Assembly (NCBI GenBank): GCA_963703335.1
Contig: OY969812.1
Span: 1,922,001 to 1,986,000 of the forward strand
Direction: 5' to 3'
From: VRUE01 sp963703335
GTDB taxonomy: Bacteria; Actinomycetota; Thermoleophilia; Solirubrobacterales; 70-9
DNA length: 64,000 nt
The translations under genes and the position numbers were made by a program. This document shows, piece by piece, positions 60,722-64,000 of this stretch; positions within the stretch are counted from its first letter, which is position 1; each line of letters opens with the position of its first letter. Under the pieces are notes generated by a model. That model saw nothing but the letters and a program-made list of their open reading frames with translations, did not search any database and was not told the DNA's origin.

Positions 60722-62557
60722 GTGGAGGTAGCCGTAGACCAGCAGAAGGAGCAGCGAGGCAAGGGCCGCGCCGGGACTTTGGAGAACCCGGAGACCTACC
60801 GCAACGTCCCGGGCCACATCATCCCGATCATCGAGCGCGAGTTCGACGACTTCGAAAACGAAGCCGAGACCTTCCTCGCCGGGCAGATCCCCGAAGACGA
60901 GTTCATCGGCTTCCGTCTCAAGCAGGGCGTCTACGGCCAGCGCCAGCCCGACGTGCAGATGGTGCGGGTGAAGCTTCCCTTCGGCGGCGTCACCCCGCAG
61001 CAGATGGAGGCCTTCGCCAGCGTGGTCGAGCAGTACGCCCCGCTGAACAAGGGCCACATCACCACGCGGCAGAACATCCAGATCCACCACATCCCGCTGC
61101 GCGACATGGAGTCGCTGCTGCGCGAGATCGCCGAGGCCGACCTCTCCTCGCGCGAGGGTTGCGGCAACACCGTGCGCAACGTCACCGGCGACCCCTGGGC
61201 CGGCGTCGCCCCCGACGAGATCTTCGACCCGACCCCTTACGCCGGCGCCTACGCCCGCTACTTCGTCCGCCACCCGACGACGCAGCTGATGCCGCGCAAG
61301 ATCAAGACCGCCTTCAGCGGCTCCGACGAGGACCGTGCGATCACCGGCATCCACGACATCGCCTTCCTCTCGCGCGAACGCGACGGGGTCAAGGGCTTCG
61401 AGATCCGCGTCGGCGGCGGCACCTCGATCATGGCCCGCGTCGCGCCGACGCTCTACGACTTCGTCGAGGCCGACAACGGCGACTACCTCAAGGTCTCCGA
61501 GGCCGTGCTGCGCATCTTCGACCGCCAGGAGTGGCTGCGCGCCAACCGCGCCCGCGCCCGGATCAAGGTCCTGATCGACAAGATCGGCATCGACGCCTTC
61601 CGCGAGCAGGTCGACGCTGAGCTCGAGGGCGACTGGGCCGAGGAGCGCGACTTCGACGTCGAGCGGCTGCGCTTCGAGGACGACGAGCAGGCCAACGCCC
61701 CGGCGGTGCCGCCTGCCGCTGCCTCGCCCAACGGCGACCGGTCTCAGTTCGACCGCTTCGTCGAAGGCAACGTGCAGGCGCAGCGGCAGGAGGGCTTCTC
61801 TGCGGTCGAGGTGAAGATCGAGCGTGGCGACCTGACCCCGGAGCAGTTCCGCGGCCTGGCCGCGATCATGCGCGAGTTCACCGGCGGCTACGCGCGCAGC
61901 ACCGTGCAGCAGAACCTGGTCCTGCGCTGGGTCCGCGACGAGGCGCTCTACGACCTCTGGCAGCGGCTCGGCGAGCTTGGTCTCGACGAGGCCGGAGCCG
62001 ACGAGATCACCGACGTGGTGAGCTGCCCCGGCACCGACAGCTGCAAGATGGGGATCACCAGCTCGATGGGCCTCAACAAGGCGATCAAGGAGCGTCTCCA
62101 GGCGATGGAGATCACCGACGAGCTGACCCGGCGGATCCACATCAAGATGAGCGGCTGCCCCAACGGTTGCAGCCAGCACCACATCGCCAACATTGGCTTC
62201 TACGGCGCCTCGCTGAAGGTCGGCGCGCGCCAGATCCCCGCCTACATCCCGCACATCGGCGGACGGTACGAGGGCGGCGAGGTCATCTTCGGCACGCGGC
62301 TGAAGTCGCGCCTGCCCGCCAAGCGCGTGCCCGAGGCGGTCGAGCGCTGGGTTCGTCTCTACGAGGCGGAGCGCTCCAGCGAGGGCGAGGAATTCAACGA
62401 CTTCGCCGAGCGGATCGGCGCCGCTCGCTTTGAAGAAGAGGTCAAGGAGCTGACGATGCCGGCCGAGTTCAGCCTCGAGACCATGCAGCAGTTCATCGAC
62501 TGGAACCGGTCCAGCCCCTACAAGGTCGAGAGGGGCGAGGGCGAGTGCGCGATATGA
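60722..62557 (+). CDS. ferredoxin-type sulfite (or nitrite) reductase, siroheme/[4Fe-4S]
   Basis: 611 aa from GTG 60722. Two ferredoxin-like half domains ('HITTRQNIQIHHI', 'GCGNTVRNVTGDP'), a siroheme site, and the [4Fe-4S] cysteines Cys435-x5-Cys441 ('SCPGTDSC') and Cys479-x3-Cys483 ('GCPNGC'). Sulfite and nitrite reductases share this fold. Since APS reductase and ATP sulfurylase follow, sulfite to sulfide is the likely reaction, with ferredoxin as donor (no flavoprotein gene seen). It overlaps the next gene by 4 bp. Confidence 0.92.
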   Translation: MEVAVDQQKEQRGKGRAGTLENPETYRNVPGHIIPIIEREFDDFENEAETFLAGQIPEDEFIGFRLKQGVYGQRQPDVQMVRVKLPFGGVTPQQMEAFASVVEQYAPLNKGHITTRQNIQIHHIPLRDMESLLREIAEADLSSREGCGNTVRNVTGDPWAGVAPDEIFDPTPYAGAYARYFVRHPTTQLMPRKIKTAFSGSDEDRAITGIHDIAFLSRERDGVKGFEIRVGGGTSIMARVAPTLYDFVEADNGDYLKVSEAVLRIFDRQEWLRANRARARIKVLIDKIGIDAFREQVDAELEGDWAEERDFDVERLRFEDDEQANAPAVPPAAASPNGDRSQFDRFVEGNVQAQRQEGFSAVEVKIERGDLTPEQFRGLAAIMREFTGGYARSTVQQNLVLRWVRDEALYDLWQRLGELGLDEAGADEITDVVSCPGTDSCKMGITSSMGLNKAIKERLQAMEITDELTRRIHIKMSGCPNGCSQHHIANIGFYGASLKVGARQIPAYIPHIGGRYEGGEVIFGTRLKSRLPAKRVPEAVERWVRLYEAERSSEGEEFNDFAERIGAARFEEEVKELTMPAEFSLETMQQFIDWNRSSPYKVERGEGECAI

Positions 62558-63252
62558 ACCCAGTCGCCGATCCACCGAAGATCTCCGATCCGGAGGCGAT
62601 CGCCGCCGAGCTTGAGGACCGCTCTGCCGAGCAGGTGATCGAGTGGATGTTCGAGACCTTTGGCGAGAGTCATTACATCGCCTGCTCGTTCCAGAAAACC
62701 AGCTCGGTGACCGCCCACCTGGCGAGCAAGATCAACCCGCAGGCGCGCTTCTTCTACCTCGATACCGACGTGCTCTTCCCGGAGACCTACGAGACGCGTG
62801 ACCGCCTCGCCGAGTCACTGGGGATCGAGTTCGACCGTTTTCACAACCTGACCCTCGAGGAGCAGGCCGCCAAGCACGGCGATGAGCTTTGGAACCGCGA
62901 CCCCGATGCCTGCTGCGGCCTGCGCAAGGTCGAGCCGATGCGCCGGGCGCTTTCTTCCGTAGACTGCTGGCTCGCCGGCGTCCGCCGTGAGGACTCAGCC
63001 AGACGCGCCAAGACGCCGAAGTTGGGCTGGGACAAGCGCTTTGAGCTCTGGAAGCTCAACCCGCTCGCGGACTGGACCGAGCGCGATGTCTGGAACTACA
63101 TCCATGAGCACGACCTCCCGTACAACCCGCTCCACGATCGCGGCTACCCGTCGATCGGCTGCACCCACTGCACCAAGCCGGTCGAAGCGGGCGGTTCGCC
63201 CCGCGATGGCCGCTGGGCGGGACTCGAAAAGTCCGAGTGCGGGATCAACTAG
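62554..63252 (+). CDS. cysH: assimilatory APS/PAPS reductase
   Basis: 232 aa from ATG 62554 (ATGA coupling); GTG 62545 would add three residues. The PP-loop-like N-terminal 'IACSFQKTSSVTAHLASKI' binds the adenylyl sulfate, and 'FFYLDTDVLFPETYETRD' follows. Paired cysteines 'DACCGLRKVEP' and 'GCTHCTKP' ligate a [4Fe-4S] cluster, so it uses APS as in plants and many bacteria rather than PAPS. The C-terminal catalytic Cys is in 'KSECGIN'. It makes sulfite for the upstream sulfite reductase. Confidence 0.93.
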   Translation: MNPVADPPKISDPEAIAAELEDRSAEQVIEWMFETFGESHYIACSFQKTSSVTAHLASKINPQARFFYLDTDVLFPETYETRDRLAESLGIEFDRFHNLTLEEQAAKHGDELWNRDPDACCGLRKVEPMRRALSSVDCWLAGVRREDSARRAKTPKLGWDKRFELWKLNPLADWTERDVWNYIHEHDLPYNPLHDRGYPSIGCTHCTKPVEAGGSPRDGRWAGLEKSECGIN

Positions 63253-63316
63253 CGGCGCCCAGCGCCTGAGATAGCCCCTTCGTAACCTCCCCCAACCGAT
63301 TGGTGAGATTCAACGC

Positions 63317-64000
63317 ATGAGCGAGACGATGACTGAGCTTTCCCTGACACTTTCCGAGCGCCACACCGCCGACTTCGAGATGATCGGCAACGGCGGCTTC
63401 GCGCCGCTGACCGGCTTCCAGGGCTCCGCCGACTGGGAGCGCGTCTGTTCTGAGATGCGCACGACCGGCGGCGACTACTGGCCGATCCCGATCACCCTGG
63501 CGACCGATCTCGAGTGCGAGGTCGGCGACGTCGTCGCGCTCGCCAGCGACGAAGGCAAGCCGCTGGGCCGGATCAAGGTCGAGGAGATTCTGGGAGCGCG
63601 ACGCCAAGAGTGAGGCCGAGCGCGTCTACGGCACCACCGACGAGGCCCACCCCGGGGTCGCCGCGATCTACGCGGAGGGCAACCGCATGATCGCCGGCCC
63701 GATCGAGGTCGACGCGCTGCCGGACCACGAGGAGGCGTTCATGCGCCGCTACAAGACTCCGGCCGAGACCAAGGAAGAGTTCGAGAAGCGCGGCTGGAAG
63801 CGGATCGTCGCCTTCCAGACCCGCAACCCGATCCACCGCGCCCACGAGTACCTGACCAAGGCCGCGCTGGAGACCTGTGACGGGCTCTTCATCCAGCCGT
63901 TGATCGGCAAGACCAAGGCCGGCGACATCCCCGCCGACGTGCGGATGCGCTGCTACGAGGTGCTGATGGAGAAGTACTACCCGAACGACCGGGTGATGCT
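63317..64000 (+). pseudogene. sat: ATP sulfurylase, apparent +1 frameshift, cut by window end
   Basis: It starts at ATG 63317: 'FEMIGNGGFAPLTGFQG' is the typical Sat N-terminus. Near 63591 one extra base inside GAGATTCTGG shifts reading from 'KVEEI' to 'WERDAKSEAERVYGTTDEAH'. The rest has 'FQTRNPIHRAHEYLTK', the ATP sulfurylase QxRN/HxxH motif, and runs off the window. It activates sulfate with ATP to APS, first step of the pathway whose next enzymes lie upstream. The same 10-mer is at the break in the alpha/beta hydrolase. Confidence 0.88.

Overview
The window is about two-thirds G+C and densely coded on both strands. Its gene content fits a soil-type high-GC actinobacterium, most likely class Thermoleophilia (Solirubrobacterales). 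This placement is an inference from style: small secreted families with 'NAVTxxKL..GSLTG'-type linker repeats, tandem and fused TetR regulators, dodecin, a PucR-controlled amine catabolism cluster, and frequent GTG starts. No rRNA or other phylogenetic marker is present to prove it.

Layout. 1-10.9 kb is ordinary chromosome: the 3' end of a class II lysyl-tRNA synthetase, two overlapping SDR genes, tRNA-Val, two tandem secreted paralogues of unknown function, MpaB-like oxygenase with a short FtsH, FHA/HTH and metallo-beta-lactamase genes, a frameshifted alpha/beta hydrolase and a secreted HEYGHH protein. At 10.9 kb is tRNA-Asp. From 11 to 26.8 kb lies an accessory (defence-type) island. It begins at a near-copy of the tRNA-Asp 3' end and carries a 1270-aa KAP-type P-loop NTPase, an HTH/nucleotidyltransferase toxin-antitoxin-like pair, and a translationally coupled four-gene operon: an extended beta-class DNA methyltransferase, a type III Res-like DEAD/H helicase-nuclease, a UvrD-type helicase fused to an Fe-S PD-(D/E)XK nuclease, and a fourth PD-(D/E)XK-like protein. 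This operon is the best candidate for an undescribed restriction or anti-phage system.

26.8-39 kb holds housekeeping and envelope genes (VOC protein, O-acyltransferase with SGNH domain, second SGNH protein, lipoprotein, methyltransferase), a sigma factor, three consecutive TetR regulators, glutamate decarboxylase, two tandem S51 peptidases, ferritin and an anchored repeat protein. 39-55 kb is a polyamine/beta-alanine/GABA utilisation region: a FAD oxidoreductase, a CoA-acylating semialdehyde dehydrogenase, potABCD, a universal stress protein, an APC permease, a class III aminotransferase, a PucR regulator, alanine dehydrogenase and an aminobutyraldehyde dehydrogenase. Together they would import polyamines, transaminate them with pyruvate, recycle alanine to pyruvate plus ammonia, and oxidise the aldehydes.

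55-60 kb has a frameshifted Ca-binding-repeat protein, two VapBC-type modules with self-operator-like repeats at the antitoxin start codons, a fused double TetR and dodecin. 60-64 kb is assimilatory sulfate reduction: rhodanese, ferredoxin-type sulfite reductase, APS reductase and ATP sulfurylase (cut by the window end).

Two general properties stand out. First, gene ends repeatedly carry long, almost perfect palindromes without a T-tract. Second, four otherwise well-conserved genes contain five apparent +1 insertions, all next to a GAT trinucleotide, which looks more like a systematic sequence error than real gene decay.
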